A stretch of 5,712 nucleotides of DNA from an uncultured Prevotellaceae bacterium (GTDB lineage Bacteria > Bacteroidota > Bacteroidia > Bacteroidales > Bacteroidaceae): positions 1-5,712 of the forward strand of contig CAMPCG010000198.1 in the NCBI GenBank assembly GCA_946644025.1, read 5' to 3'. The notes beneath the pieces were generated by a model. The model was not told the DNA's origin, ran no database searches, and saw only the letters and a program-made list of their open reading frames with translations. The translations under genes were made by a program, and so were the position numbers. Within the stretch, counting starts at the first letter, position 1. Every line of letters begins with the position of its first letter. Positions 1 through 5,609 of this stretch are shown here, piece after piece.

Positions 1-4
1 GGCC

Positions 5-36
5 GCAAAATTACGCAAAAAAGCCGAAAGCGCAAA
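5..36 (-). promoter_or_regulatory. Leftward Bacteroidetes-type promoter at the window edge
   Basis: Read on the minus strand, a -33 box TTTG (plus 36-33) is followed after 19 nt by a -7 box TAATTTTG (plus 13-6) and then C. This matches the Bacteroidetes consensus TTTG-N19-21-TAnnTTTG. Transcription would start at or just beyond position 1 and run out of the window, so the gene it serves cannot be seen. The -33 box lies in the loop of the palindrome at 23-45. The match is to both boxes at correct spacing; activity is inferred. Confidence 0.6.
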
Positions 37-45
37 ACTTTCGGC
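23..45. repeat. Perfect 8-bp inverted repeat overlapping the leftward promoter
   Basis: GCCGAAAG (23-30) and CTTTCGGC (38-45) form a perfect 8-bp stem with a 7-nt loop. On the minus strand the stem is followed by six T residues (plus 22-17), so it looks like an intrinsic terminator for leftward transcripts. However, no convincing leftward gene lies to its right, and the same bases contain the -33 box and part of the spacer of the leftward promoter. An operator for a dimeric regulator is an alternative reading. On the plus strand it has no good T-tract. Confidence 0.55.
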
Positions 46-109
46 GGAATATTTTCAGCGGTTGGGGGTAATATGTTCGCTTCAAGGTGTTTTCCTGTGT
101 AAGGGCATG

Positions 110-157
110 AAACCCACACCCAGCCCCTCCCCAAGTCCCTCCAATGGGAGGGGAGAG
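110..157. repeat. C-rich dispersed-repeat-like element with alternative hairpins
   Basis: This C-rich stretch (plus strand) stands out in an otherwise mixed intergenic region. CCCTCC (137-142) can pair with GGAGGG (147-152) over a 4-nt loop, or CCCCTCCC (124-131) can pair with GGGAGGGG (146-153) over a 14-nt loop. Elements of this kind, CTCCCCTCCC followed by TTGG and GGAGGGG motifs, recur between genes in many Bacteroidetes genomes as far as I recall. Here it is seen once, so its repeat status is inferred from resemblance. It does not encode a credible protein. Confidence 0.5.
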
Positions 158-199
158 CGAAAGACTCCATTCCCTAATGAACAGATGTACATAATGTGT

Positions 200-219
200 T
201 TCGGTGACGCATCGCCGAA
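200..219. repeat. Small palindrome with CGCA loop
   Basis: TTCGGTGA (200-207) and TCGCCGAA (212-219) form an 8-bp stem with one G-T pair and a 4-nt loop. It sits about 30 bp upstream of the -33 box of the rfbD promoter and has no T-tract, so it is not a good terminator. It could be an operator half-site pair or chance. Confidence 0.3.
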
Positions 220-247
220 GTCAGGAATATAGGTTTTCGTTAAAAAC

Positions 248-279
248 TTTGGCTGTTCGGAGAGAATGTTGTATTTTTG
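248..279 (+). promoter_or_regulatory. Promoter of the rfbD-menA operon
   Basis: TTTG (248-251), a 20-nt spacer and TATTTTTG (272-279) followed by C give a full Bacteroidetes sigma consensus match. The predicted start of transcription is a few bases downstream, leaving a leader of roughly 45 nt before the rfbD ATG at 330. The 13 bases at 269-281 recur exactly in the rlmN promoter (5578-5590 region), as expected of a housekeeping promoter. Confidence 0.75.
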
Positions 280-329
280 CATCGTGAAAACTTAAAACCT
301 GTCAAGGAAACAATTTAAAGCACGACAAG

Positions 330-1184
330 ATGAACATACTTGTGACGGGCTGCCGTGGCCAGTTAGGCAACGAGATGCAGCTATTGGAGAAGAGCCATCC
401 GGCTCATACCTATTTCAACACTGACGTGGAGGAACTGGACATTACCGACCAGGAGGCCATTGAGCGGTATGTAGAAGAAAACGCCATCGACGGCATCGTG
501 AACTGTGCCGCCTATACCGCAGTGGACAAGGCCGAGTCCAACGAGGACTTCTGCCGGCTGCTCAACGCCACGGCTCCCGGATTCCTGGCCGAGGCGATGG
601 GCAAGCGAGGGGGATGGATGGTCCAGGTGTCGACAGACTATGTCTTCGACGGCACCAACCACCGGCCTTACGTAGAGACCGACGACGTGTGTCCCAACTC
701 GGCATACGGACGCACCAAGCTCGAGGGCGAGGCAATGGTTCAGAAACTGTGTCCCCGCTCGATGATTATCCGCACGGCGTGGCTCTACAGCACCTTCGGC
801 AACAACTTCGTGAAGACCATGCTGCGCCTGGGCCGCGAGAAGACGGAGCTGGGCGTCATCTTCGACCAGATAGGCACCCCCACATACGCCCGCGACCTGG
901 CTGTGGCCATCTTCGCCGCCATTGAGCAAGGCGTGGTGCCCGGTATATATCACTTTAGCAATGAGGGCGTTATATCGTGGTATGACTTCACCAAGGCCAT
1001 CCACCGCATTGCCGGAATCACTACGTGTCATGTGCGTCCGCTGCACACCGCCGAGTATCCCACTCCAGCCAGCCGGCCCCATTACTCCGTGCTCGACAAG
1101 ACCAAAATCAAGCTGACTTACGGTCTGGAGATACCCTATTGGGAGGAGTCGCTGAAAGAATGTATCGAGAGGCTGGAGCACTGA
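330..1184 (+). CDS. rfbD: dTDP-4-dehydrorhamnose reductase (RmlD/RfbD)
   Basis: A 284-residue cytoplasmic SDR-type enzyme that reduces dTDP-4-dehydro-L-rhamnose to dTDP-L-rhamnose with NAD(P)H, the last step in making the rhamnose donor for LPS, capsule and other surface glycans. The Rossmann nucleotide-binding motif TGCRGQLG is at residues 6-13. NCAAYTAVDKAE is at 58-69, and STDYVFDG at 101-108 carries the catalytic Thr102. The active-site YGRTK is at 126-130 (Tyr126, Lys130). RTAWLY (148-153), DQIGTPTYARDLA (179-191) and the C-terminal YPTPASRPHYSVLD (243-256) are typical of RmlD. Length is normal for the family and all key residues are present. The start follows an A-rich leader downstream of a good promoter. 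The stop lies 7 nt before menA, so the two are probably co-transcribed. The partner genes rmlA, rmlB and rmlC are not in the window. Confidence 0.93.
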   Translation: MNILVTGCRGQLGNEMQLLEKSHPAHTYFNTDVEELDITDQEAIERYVEENAIDGIVNCAAYTAVDKAESNEDFCRLLNATAPGFLAEAMGKRGGWMVQVSTDYVFDGTNHRPYVETDDVCPNSAYGRTKLEGEAMVQKLCPRSMIIRTAWLYSTFGNNFVKTMLRLGREKTELGVIFDQIGTPTYARDLAVAIFAAIEQGVVPGIYHFSNEGVISWYDFTKAIHRIAGITTCHVRPLHTAEYPTPASRPHYSVLDKTKIKLTYGLEIPYWEESLKECIERLEH

Positions 1185-1191
1185 AAGTAAA

Positions 1192-2106
1192 ATGGAAATA
1201 AAGAAAAATTCCCTCAAGGCGTGGCTGCTTGCTGCCCGCCCCAAGACGCTGACGGGGGCCGCCGTGCCGGTGATGATTGGCCTGGCGCTGGCGTGGATTG
1301 ATGCCCGTGAGAGTGGTCAGCCGGGCATGTTCAGCTACGTCGCAGCCGCCTTGTGCCTGCTCTTTGCACTCATCATGCAGGTCGACGCCAACTTCATCAA
1401 CGACTTTGTGGACTATGCCCGCGGCACCGACGACCGCGCCACCCGTCTGGGGCCCGAACGCGCCTGCTCGCAGGGATGGGTCGATACAGAGCGCATGAAG
1501 CAGGCCATCGCCGTGACCACCGTCGTGGCCTGTCTGGTAGGCCTGCCGCTGGTGGTCTATGGCGGGCTGGAGATGCTGCTCGTGGGAATGCTGTGCGTGG
1601 TCTTTTGTTTCCTGTACACCACACATCTTTCTTATATAGGCCTGGGCGACGTGCTCGTGCTGCTGTTCTTCGGCATTGTGCCCGTCACGGTGACCTACTA
1701 CGTCCAGCTGCAAGAGGTGACGTCCGAGGTCTGGCTGGCCTCGCTGGCCTGCGGACTGGTCATCGACACACTGCTGCTGGTCAACAACTTCCGCGACCGC
1801 GACACCGACCGTCAGGCCGGCAAGCAGACCCTCGTGGTGCGCATCGGGGCGAAAGCGGCCCTCTCGCTCTATCTTGCCGTGGGCATCGTGGCTTGCCTGC
1901 TGGGACTGGTGTTTGCCTTGCATGGACGCTGGCTGGCGTTCCTGTTGCCGCTGCTTTACCTGCCCTTCCACATAAGTACATACGTGCAGATATGCCGCAT
2001 AGACCACGGCAGGGAGCTGAACAAGTGTCTGGGCGCCACGTCGCGCAACATCTTCATCTATGGGCTGCTGCTTACTGTCGGACTGCTGCTGTCTTGGGCT
2101 TGTTAA
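1192..2106 (+). CDS. menA: 1,4-dihydroxy-2-naphthoate polyprenyltransferase (MenA)
   Basis: A 304-residue UbiA-family inner-membrane prenyltransferase that attaches the polyprenyl tail to 1,4-dihydroxy-2-naphthoate, giving demethylmenaquinone for the respiratory chain. The N-terminal ARPKTL (15-20) is typical of MenA. The first Asp-rich motif NDFVDYARGTDD spans 70-81, followed by RLGPER (85-90), and the second motif NNFRDRDTDRQAGKQTL spans 198-214. These Asp clusters bind Mg-diphosphate in this family. About eight to nine hydrophobic segments are visible, for example near 48-66, 106-145, 150-170, 180-196, 222-243, 248-264 and 285-303. Length is normal. The motif spelling (RLGPxR after the first cluster) favours MenA over UbiA or heme O synthase. 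It starts 7 nt after rfbD in A-rich sequence, with no promoter of its own seen. Confidence 0.9.
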   Translation: MEIKKNSLKAWLLAARPKTLTGAAVPVMIGLALAWIDARESGQPGMFSYVAAALCLLFALIMQVDANFINDFVDYARGTDDRATRLGPERACSQGWVDTERMKQAIAVTTVVACLVGLPLVVYGGLEMLLVGMLCVVFCFLYTTHLSYIGLGDVLVLLFFGIVPVTVTYYVQLQEVTSEVWLASLACGLVIDTLLLVNNFRDRDTDRQAGKQTLVVRIGAKAALSLYLAVGIVACLLGLVFALHGRWLAFLLPLLYLPFHISTYVQICRIDHGRELNKCLGATSRNIFIYGLLLTVGLLLSWAC

Positions 2107-2146
2107 TTCTTAATTTGAGCGATATGCTGAGTGATAAGTGATGTTA

Positions 2147-2219
2147 ATGTTACAAAAAATGCTTTGCTACGTCAGCATTATTTCTTAATTTTGCAGCCCG
2201 AAAGATCTTTTTGTAACAT
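2147..2219. repeat. 12-bp perfect inverted repeat flanking the OMP promoter
   Basis: ATGTTACAAAAA (2147-2158) is matched by its exact reverse complement TTTTTGTAACAT (2208-2219), separated by 49 bp. The enclosed segment (2159-2207) contains both boxes of the promoter, and the right arm runs into the ATG of the outer-membrane protein gene. The left arm lies upstream of the predicted transcript, so a leader hairpin is unlikely for transcripts from this promoter. A recombinase-inverted promoter or paired regulator sites are possible; neither is shown by sequence alone. Confidence 0.6.
2163..2193 (+). promoter_or_regulatory. Promoter of the OMP-lptC-CNNM operon
   Basis: TTTG (2163-2166), a 19-nt spacer and TAATTTTG (2186-2193) followed by C match the Bacteroidetes consensus. 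The predicted transcript would have a leader of only about 15-20 nt. This placement shows that the start at 2218 is correct and that an in-frame ATG at 2131, upstream of the promoter, is not used. The promoter sits inside the inverted repeat at 2147-2219. Confidence 0.72.
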
Positions 2220-3513
2220 GAAGAAATCTCTTTTATGCACTATACTGCTGCTGGTAGTGGCCCTCTTGGCTCATGCCCAGGCCGGCAGCAAGTCTCCTTA
2301 CAGCCAGTATGGTCTTGGAGCCCTCAACGACCAGTCGCAGGGAATCAGCCGTGGTATGAATGGCGTTGGACTGGCACTGCGCAAGGGCGATATCTCGAAT
2401 GCGCTGAACCCTGCCTCCTACTCGGCTATTGACTCGCTGACCATGCTTTTCGACGTGGCCATGTCGGGCGAGGTGACCAACTACAAGGAGCGCGGAGCCA
2501 GCGTCAATGCCAAGGGCGCCTCGTTTGAATACTTCACCGGAACTTTCCGCCTGCATAAGAATCTGGGTATGACCTTTGGGCTGCTGCCTTACTCCGACAT
2601 TGACTATGAATACAGCACCAGCCAATACCTTGACAGCAACAACGGAACCATCCAAGAGAACTACACCGGCTCCGGCGGTCTGCACCAGGCCCTGCTCGGT
2701 GTGGGCTGGAAGATTGTAAAGCCCCTGTCTGTCGGTGTCAATGTGGCCTATCTCTGGGGCAAGCAGGACAAGTCGGTGGCGTCGGTCAGTACGACCTATA
2801 TCAACTCGCTGTCGAAGACCTATTCTGCCCTCTTCAACAGCTACAGCATTCAGTTCGGACTGCAGTGGGAGCAGCCGCTGTCCAAAAACGACATGCTCAC
2901 CCTCGGAGCCACCTACACCCTGGGCCATACGCTTAATTCCAACGCCAACTGCGTCATCGTGAACACCAACTCGGCCACCAGCAAGCGCGACACCACCTCG
3001 TTTGTCGTGGAGAACGGCTTTGCCATACCTCACACCATCGGTATCGGACTGGGTCTGAACCACAAGGAGAGCCTCTTCGTGGGGGCCGACTTCACCATGC
3101 AGAAGTGGGGTAGCATAGACTACCCCGACTATGACGCAGACCAGGGAACGTACACGAAGAAGAGCGGACTGCTGAAGGACCGCTACAAAGTGAGCCTGGG
3201 TGCCGACTACGTGCCCAATGCCATGAGCCGTAGCTATTTCAGCCGCGTACACTATCGTCTGGGAGCAGGTTTCGCCACTCCTTACTTCAAGGTCAACGGC
3301 CAGGACGGGCCTAAGGAGCTGAGCGTCAGTGCCGGCTTCGGACTGCCCCTGCAGAACTCTTGGAACTCACGCGGCAGCATGAAGCCTGTGCTCAACATCA
3401 GCGCACAGTGGGTGCGCTCCTCGGCTACCGACCTCATCACAGAGAACACCTTCCGCATCAATCTTGGCCTGACATTCAACGAAAGATGGTTTGCAAAGTG
3501 GAAAGTCAATTAG
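2218..3513 (+). CDS. Uncharacterised outer-membrane beta-barrel protein
   Basis: A 431-residue protein with a Sec signal peptide: MKK, a hydrophobic core to about residue 18, and cleavage probably after AHA (18-20) or AQA (20-22). The mature part begins with SPYSQYGLG (26-34), then RGMNGVGLAL (45-54) and NPASYSAIDSL (64-74), a pattern I associate with a conserved Bacteroidales outer-membrane protein of unknown role. The body is rich in Gly, Ser, Tyr and Asn and shows alternating hydrophobic strands typical of a 12- to 16-strand barrel. The C-terminus LGLTFNERWFAKWKVN (416-431) fits a final strand. The early motifs resemble the N-terminus of FadL-like porins, but a transport function is not shown. 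An in-frame extension to 2131 is rejected because it would precede the promoter and bury the signal peptide. It is followed closely by lptC, suggesting a shared transcript and possibly an envelope-biogenesis role. Confidence 0.8.
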   Translation: MKKSLLCTILLLVVALLAHAQAGSKSPYSQYGLGALNDQSQGISRGMNGVGLALRKGDISNALNPASYSAIDSLTMLFDVAMSGEVTNYKERGASVNAKGASFEYFTGTFRLHKNLGMTFGLLPYSDIDYEYSTSQYLDSNNGTIQENYTGSGGLHQALLGVGWKIVKPLSVGVNVAYLWGKQDKSVASVSTTYINSLSKTYSALFNSYSIQFGLQWEQPLSKNDMLTLGATYTLGHTLNSNANCVIVNTNSATSKRDTTSFVVENGFAIPHTIGIGLGLNHKESLFVGADFTMQKWGSIDYPDYDADQGTYTKKSGLLKDRYKVSLGADYVPNAMSRSYFSRVHYRLGAGFATPYFKVNGQDGPKELSVSAGFGLPLQNSWNSRGSMKPVLNISAQWVRSSATDLITENTFRINLGLTFNERWFAKWKVN

Positions 3514-3530
3514 CGCCCTACGGCCTGAAC

Positions 3531-3641
3531 GAGAAATGAGAAATATGATTACATTTAAAACAATGTGTATGGAAGAATCTCTGCGGAGAACTGCCATTGT
3601 AACCATGTTTCTCATTTTTCATTTCTCATTTATCATTTCAT
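3531..3641. repeat. Heptamer repeats in both orientations at the start of lptC
   Basis: Two perfect tandem copies of GAGAAAT lie at 3531-3544. At 3609-3641 lie about 4.7 copies of the complementary heptamer, consensus TTNTCAT (units begin at 3609, 3616, 3623, 3630 and 3637). AAATGAGAAAT (3534-3544) and ATTTCTCATTT (3621-3631) form a perfect 11-bp inverted pair. The second run lies within the lptC signal-peptide codons. The block is strikingly AT-rich against its GC-rich surroundings. Confidence 0.7.
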
Positions 3642-4276
3642 CGTGTACTGAGCCGCAAGAGCATACTGCGCGTGCCGTCAATCCCGAAGACTCGGCAAGC
3701 GTCATGGTGAGCTATGGTGTGAACACGCTCATCAGCGACTCCGGCGTAATCAAATACCGCATCGTCAGCGAGCGGTGGGAGGTGAACACCGTGCGCCAGC
3801 CGTCGCGCTGGGAGTTTATGAAGGGCATCTTCTTCGAGCAGTTCGACGAGCAGTTCCACGTGCAGGGCTACATCCAGGCCGACACTGCCTGGTACTTCGA
3901 CCAGCAGCGGCTGTGGAAACTGCGCGGCCGTGTAAACATGCGCAACGTCAACGGCCTGATATATACCAGCGAGGAGCTTTACTGGGACGGTATGCGACAT
4001 GAGTTCTACTCCACCGTCTTCTCACGCATCGTCACGCCAGAGCGGACCATGGAGGGGTCTTACTTCCGCAGCGACGAGAAGATGGACCACTACCTCGTGA
4101 CAAACTCCAAGGGCTCGTTCATTGCCAGCGACTTCGACCCCGAGCCCGAACCTGCCGATACTGCTACCGTCGTCACCGTCTCTACAACGACCGGTCCGGC
4201 GCCGGCTACGACTATACCAGCGACTACGCCTACGCCTGTCAGTACCGATTCAACCTCCAATAATCAGCAGCCATGA
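3563..4276 (+). CDS. lptC: LPS export lipoprotein LptC-like (start uncertain)
   Basis: LptC joins the inner-membrane LptBFG transporter to the periplasmic LptA bridge and passes LPS outward. From 3563 the protein has 237 residues: MCMEESLRR, a hydrophobic core and lipobox ISSC with Cys28 as lipid anchor, as in Bacteroidales LptC lipoproteins (the E. coli protein has a membrane helix instead). The LptC/OstA-like core runs from LISDSGVIKYRI (56-67) through ADTAWYFDQQRLWKLRGRV (106-124) and ELYWD (138-142) to about residue 191. A Thr/Pro-rich tail of some 46 residues follows and is unusual. In-frame ATGs at 3536, 3545, 3563 and 3569 are possible. I prefer 3563 because of its A-rich upstream sequence and normal n-region length; 3536 would still leave a plausible, longer signal. 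The stop overlaps the next gene by ATGA, indicating translational coupling. Confidence 0.82.
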   Translation: MCMEESLRRTAIVTMFLIFHFSFIISSCTEPQEHTARAVNPEDSASVMVSYGVNTLISDSGVIKYRIVSERWEVNTVRQPSRWEFMKGIFFEQFDEQFHVQGYIQADTAWYFDQQRLWKLRGRVNMRNVNGLIYTSEELYWDGMRHEFYSTVFSRIVTPERTMEGSYFRSDEKMDHYLVTNSKGSFIASDFDPEPEPADTATVVTVSTTTGPAPATTIPATTPTPVSTDSTSNNQQP

Positions 4277-5553
4277 CACCACTCATTATAGGCCTCATCA
4301 TCACCATGCTCTTCTCGGCCTTTTTCTCAGGCATGGAGATTGCATTCGTGAGCAGCAACCGTCTGCTCGCCGAGGTCTCACGTGAGAAGAACGGCCTCTC
4401 ACACAGGGCTATTGCCCTCTTCTACCGTCACCCCAACAATTTTGTCTCGACCATGCTCGTGGGCAATAACATCGCCCTCGTGGTCTACGGTATACTCTTC
4501 GCCAAAATCTTCGACGCTACGCTTTTCAACGGTTTTGACCCCGCCACGCGTGTCACTGCCGACACGCTCCTGTCTACACTCGTGGTGCTCTTTACCGGCG
4601 AGTTCCTGCCCAAGACCATCTTCAAGAGCAACCCCAACACCATGCTCAGCCTCTTCGCCCTGCCGGCGTGGGTGTGCTATGTGGTGCTCTATCCCATCTC
4701 GCGCTTTGCCACGCTGCTCTCCAAGGGACTGCTGAGACTCTTCGGCGTACACATGGACAAGGCCACTGACGACCATGAGTTCACCAAGGTCGACCTGGAC
4801 TACCTCGTGCAGACCAGCATCGACAATGCCCGCAACGAGGACGAGATAGAGGAGGAGGTGAAGATTTTCCAGAACGCTCTCGACTTCAGCGATACGAAGG
4901 TGCGCGACTGCATGGTGCCGCGCACGGAGGTAGACGCCATAGAGGACGATGCCACCATCGACGAGCTGAAGCAGAAGTTCGTGGAGAGCGGCCACTCGAA
5001 GATCGTGGTCTACCATGAGGACATCGACCACATCACCGGCTATATACACTCGTCGGAGATGTTCCGCCTCACGACTTCAGACCTTACTGCCCCGATTTCA
5101 ACCCTCAAGTCACAGATATCGACCATCTCTTTTGTCCCGGAGACCATGCTTGCCTCGAAACTGATGCGGCAGCTCATGCAGCAGAAGCGGTCGCTGGCCG
5201 TGGTGGTCGACGAGTTCGGCGGCACCAGCGGCCTGGTGGCCTTGGAGGACATCGTGGAGGAAATCTTCGGCGACATCGAGGACGAGCACGACTCTACCAA
5301 TTACGTGGCCAAGCGGCTCGACAACGGCGAGTACCTGCTCTCGGCACGTCTGGAGATAGAGAAGGTGAACGAGCTCTTCGACCTCTCGCTGCCCGAGAGC
5401 GACGACTATATGACCGTGGGCGGACTGATTCTCCACGAGTACCAGAGTTTCCCCAAGCTCAACGAGGTGGTCACCGTCGGCGACAACTTCGACTTCAAGA
5501 TCATCAAGAGCTCGGCAACGAAGATTGAGCTGGTACGCCTAAAAATTCATTAA
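4273..5553 (+). CDS. CNNM/CBS/CorC-HlyC family membrane protein
   Basis: A 426-residue inner-membrane protein with the three-part architecture of the CNNM (DUF21)-CBS-CorC/HlyC family, often labelled hemolysin but more likely linked to Mg2+/Co2+ transport or homeostasis. The DUF21/CNNM domain covers about 1-190: FSGMEIAF (18-25), GNN (64-66) and FTGEFLPKTI (107-116) with Glu110, Pro113 and Lys114, and about four hydrophobic segments. CBS1 begins at DCMVPRTEV (212-220) and ends near 260. CBS2 contains VVDEFGGTSGLVALEDIVEE (311-330) and IFGDIEDE. The C-terminal CorC/HlyC domain runs from about 345 (DYMTVGGLIL at 378-387) to the end. Length is normal. It resembles GldE, but the lptC neighbourhood, not a gldD/ssb one, argues against that name. 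It starts inside the lptC stop (ATGA). The true substrate is unknown. Confidence 0.88.
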   Translation: MTPLIIGLIITMLFSAFFSGMEIAFVSSNRLLAEVSREKNGLSHRAIALFYRHPNNFVSTMLVGNNIALVVYGILFAKIFDATLFNGFDPATRVTADTLLSTLVVLFTGEFLPKTIFKSNPNTMLSLFALPAWVCYVVLYPISRFATLLSKGLLRLFGVHMDKATDDHEFTKVDLDYLVQTSIDNARNEDEIEEEVKIFQNALDFSDTKVRDCMVPRTEVDAIEDDATIDELKQKFVESGHSKIVVYHEDIDHITGYIHSSEMFRLTTSDLTAPISTLKSQISTISFVPETMLASKLMRQLMQQKRSLAVVVDEFGGTSGLVALEDIVEEIFGDIEDEHDSTNYVAKRLDNGEYLLSARLEIEKVNELFDLSLPESDDYMTVGGLILHEYQSFPKLNEVVTVGDNFDFKIIKSSATKIELVRLKIH

Positions 5554-5557
5554 AAAG

Positions 5558-5589
5558 TTTTCACCTTTCGCAAAGAATTTGTATTTTTG
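5558..5589 (+). promoter_or_regulatory. Promoter of rlmN
   Basis: TATTTTTG (5582-5589) followed by C is a full -7 box. The best -33 candidate at 20-nt spacing is TTTT (5558-5561), one base off TTTG. It lies 4 nt after the stop of the CNNM gene. The predicted leader before the ATG at 5610 is very short, about 10-15 nt. The 13 bases around the -7 box are identical to those of the rfbD promoter. Confidence 0.65.
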
Positions 5590-5609
5590 CACGAAATAGA
5601 CACGTCGAC

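Larger units (their letters stand above)
46..247. other. Divergent intergenic region without a credible gene
   Basis: Apart from the C-rich element and the small palindrome annotated separately, this stretch shows no credible coding region. The only minus-strand reading frame here (82-282) translates the C-rich repeat as low-complexity PLPLEGLGEG and runs across the rfbD promoter. The region separates a leftward promoter (5-36) from the rightward rfbD promoter. Confidence 0.6.

Noticed and set aside
82..282. 66-residue minus-strand open frame in the intergenic region
   Set aside because: It translates the C-rich repeat, crosses the rfbD promoter on the opposite strand and has no recognisable domain.
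2107..2146. Intrinsic terminator after menA
   Set aside because: No GC-rich stem followed by T residues is visible; the sequence is only AT-rich.
2131..2217. Upstream in-frame extension of the OMP gene
   Set aside because: It would start before the promoter at 2163-2193 and place 29 residues ahead of a clear Sec signal peptide.
2233..3252. 339-residue minus-strand open frame opposite the OMP gene, and similar long antisense frames at 381-1244, 1108-2007 and 4399-5049
   Set aside because: They are shadows produced by the GC-rich codon use of real genes. Their compositions (rich in His, Val, Gln, Arg) lack family motifs, while the plus strand carries clear domains.
3491..3562. TTG start for lptC inside the OMP gene
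   Set aside because: It would overlap the OMP coding region and push the signal peptide more than 30 residues from the N-terminus; several ATG starts fit better.
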